Source of the DNA: Verrucomicrobia bacterium UBA3222 | GTDB lineage: Bacteria > Verrucomicrobiota > Verrucomicrobiia > Opitutales > UBA9783 | Direction of reading: 5' to 3' | Length of the DNA: 14,561 nucleotides | Assembly: GCA_002363035.1 (NCBI GenBank) | Contig: DEWA01000023.1 | Span: 1-14,561 of the forward strand | Part shown: positions 14,488 to 14,561 of the stretch, piece by piece | Layout of the letters: every line of letters begins with the position of its first letter | Numbering within the stretch: the first letter of the stretch is position 1 | Notes under the pieces: generated by a model | Told to the model about the DNA's origin: nothing | What the model saw: the letters and a program-made list of their open reading frames with translations, nothing else | Database searches by the model: none | Program-made: the position numbers and the translations under genes

Positions 14488-14561
14488 CTCAATTCTGTTG
14501 ACATTATGGAGATATTGAGCCCGGCGTCCGTCAACTCATTCCAAGCGGTATTCGGACGGTT

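Noticed and set aside
14536..14538. TGA as a recoded sense codon or selenocysteine
   Set aside because: TGA ends pgi, both small lipoprotein genes, the LysM gene and ruvC here, and no selenocysteine hairpin is apparent; a nonsense mutation or gene boundary is simpler.

Overview
This 14.6 kb window is a bacterial chromosome segment read with the standard code; TAA, TAG and TGA all end recognisable genes. The gene types fit a Verrucomicrobiota bacterium, possibly of the Opitutae: a glucose-6-phosphate isomerase with a helical C-terminal extension, a membrane-anchored LysM protein, a membrane pyrophosphatase and a periplasmic FKBP isomerase. That placement is inferred from gene style and has not been tested by a search. 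A broken trpB and other degraded reading frames suggest gene loss, as seen in host-associated lineages.

Layout. From 1 to 1618 (+) runs a compact, apparently co-transcribed group: the 3' end of pgi, two very small lipoprotein genes, and xthA (exonuclease III), joined by gaps of 6 bases and a 1-base overlap. From 1797 to 3091 a LysM protein overlaps ruvC by 4 bases. tRNA-Pro(CGG) follows, then an AT-rich two-gene block (3307-5305) that looks like a type II restriction-modification system: a putative PD-(D/E)XK nuclease overlapping a D12-class adenine methyltransferase. tRNA-Ser(GGA) lies on the minus strand at 5400-5489.

From 5490 to 8973 the minus strand carries a truncated and frameshifted trpB and an intact hppA encoding a K+-dependent type membrane pyrophosphatase. 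tRNA-Lys(CTT) and tRNA-Thr(TGT) come next, then an unrecognised 345-residue protein, then tRNA-Leu(GAG) with a good promoter. The second accessory block is therefore also enclosed by tRNA genes.

serS and a secreted FKBP-type isomerase (10836-13011, +) end at a strong intrinsic terminator. Beyond it lies the most interesting element: a promoter (13300-13329) followed exactly at the expected start site by about 177 nt that close on themselves through a 14-bp end stem. It has further stems, a large internal bubble and an apical arm. The layout resembles 6S RNA, the global RNA polymerase inhibitor. It is followed by a decayed reading frame on the plus strand and a minus-strand HExxH metallopeptidase-like frame that appears interrupted near the right edge.

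Functionally, the core genes cover sugar phosphate metabolism (pgi), DNA repair and recombination (xthA, ruvC), translation (serS and five tRNAs), energy conservation from pyrophosphate (hppA) and envelope protein folding (FKBP). The accessory genes sit between tRNA or ncRNA genes.
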